Position numbers and translations under genes: made by a program. A stretch of DNA of 41,078 bases from NCBI GenBank assembly GCA_021850365.1, contig JAJZMH010000005.1, positions 1 to 41,078 on the forward strand, written 5' to 3'. Shown here piece by piece: positions 40,598-41,078 of this stretch. The DNA is from a bacterium. Its GTDB lineage: Bacteria > Patescibacteriota > Saccharimonadia > Saccharimonadales > UBA4665. The notes under the pieces are model-generated. The model ran no database searches, had not been told where the DNA came from, and worked only from the letters and a program-made list of their open reading frames with translations. How positions within the stretch are numbered: position 1 is the first letter of the stretch; the number at the start of each line of letters is the position of its first letter.

Positions 40598-40754
40598 AAT
40601 AAATATCACAAATTAAATTTTTAATATCTATTGATGTCCAAATAAATTAAAGAATATAACAATCAAACTAAATGGTTGATAAATATAAATAACCAGTCAA
40701 TACGCACTAAATAGAATTACAGGTTTCTAATAAATTAAATACTTGTAAAACCAT
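40598..40754 (-). other. 23S-5S internal transcribed spacer
   Basis: About 157 nt of AT-rich sequence between the 23S and 5S genes. No tRNA-like cloverleaf is seen. It probably holds processing stems that pair with sequence outside the window. Confidence 0.7.

Positions 40755-41078
<324 letters not shown>

Noticed and set aside
40598-40754. tRNA in the 23S-5S spacer
   Set aside because: No T-loop or anticodon arm pattern is visible.

Overview
The window is a compact, AT-rich (roughly 30% GC by eye) bacterial chromosome segment made almost entirely of housekeeping genes. Several traits point to the Candidate Phyla Radiation (Patescibacteria), most likely a Candidatus Saccharibacteria (TM7) relative. 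These are shortened or divergent ribosomal proteins and tRNA synthetases (ProRS without its editing insert, unusual motif 3 in SerRS and LysRS), a short EF-Ts, a zinc-free L31 with an extra tail, a DUF5663 protein, a single B12-dependent ribonucleotide reductase with NrdR, many 1-40 bp gene overlaps and almost no spacer. Genes read through at full length with TGA acting as a stop (priA, def), so UGA is not recoded; that argues against Gracilibacteria and Absconditabacteria. The lineage call is inference from gene content, because no 16S gene is present.

Layout. 1-6190 (minus strand): an M16 peptidase cut by the window edge, secA, hpf, serS and a Cas4/RecB-like nuclease. 6245-9355: an orphan plus-strand membrane-associated protein and a lysS-zincin-HAD operon. 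9427-15192 (minus): proS-greA, rseP-CPBP protease, frr and rpsB-tsf. 15403-17703 (plus): rpmE, prfA, prmC. 17712-22213: a membrane protein with HtrA, then lepB and parB, which meets parA tail to tail. 22214-22595 is the only gene-free stretch over 300 bp; it carries a consensus DnaA box and a 33-bp palindrome and is a tentative origin candidate. 22596-31779 (minus): rplU, a thioredoxin-fold protein, nrdR-nrdJ, ftsA-ftsZ, rpsU-yqeY-adk-map and a winged-helix regulator. 31894-35335 (plus): priA, def, fmt. 35356-38649 (minus): rpsA, infB, DUF5663. 38819-40098 (plus): a ROK protein and a zinc-ribbon metallopeptidase. 40091-41078 (minus): a KGG-type small protein, then 5S rRNA with its terminator and the 3' end of 23S rRNA.

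The genes mostly serve translation (synthetases, ribosomal proteins, initiation, release and recycling factors, N-terminal processing by def/fmt/map), protein export and membrane proteolysis (secA, lepB, rseP, htrA, CPBP), division and chromosome segregation (ftsA/ftsZ, parA/parB) and dNTP supply (nrdJ/nrdR).

I found no mobile element, CRISPR array, tRNA, phage or defence island, and no convincing new multi-gene system. The most informative signals are regulatory. A pair of NrdR boxes brackets the nrdR-nrdJ promoter. A folded 5' leader precedes rpsB. Across the window, first genes of transcription units have a -10 hexamer ending only about 5-12 nt before the start codon and no Shine-Dalgarno, whereas most downstream operon genes have Shine-Dalgarno sequences. 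That pattern suggests widespread leaderless mRNAs.
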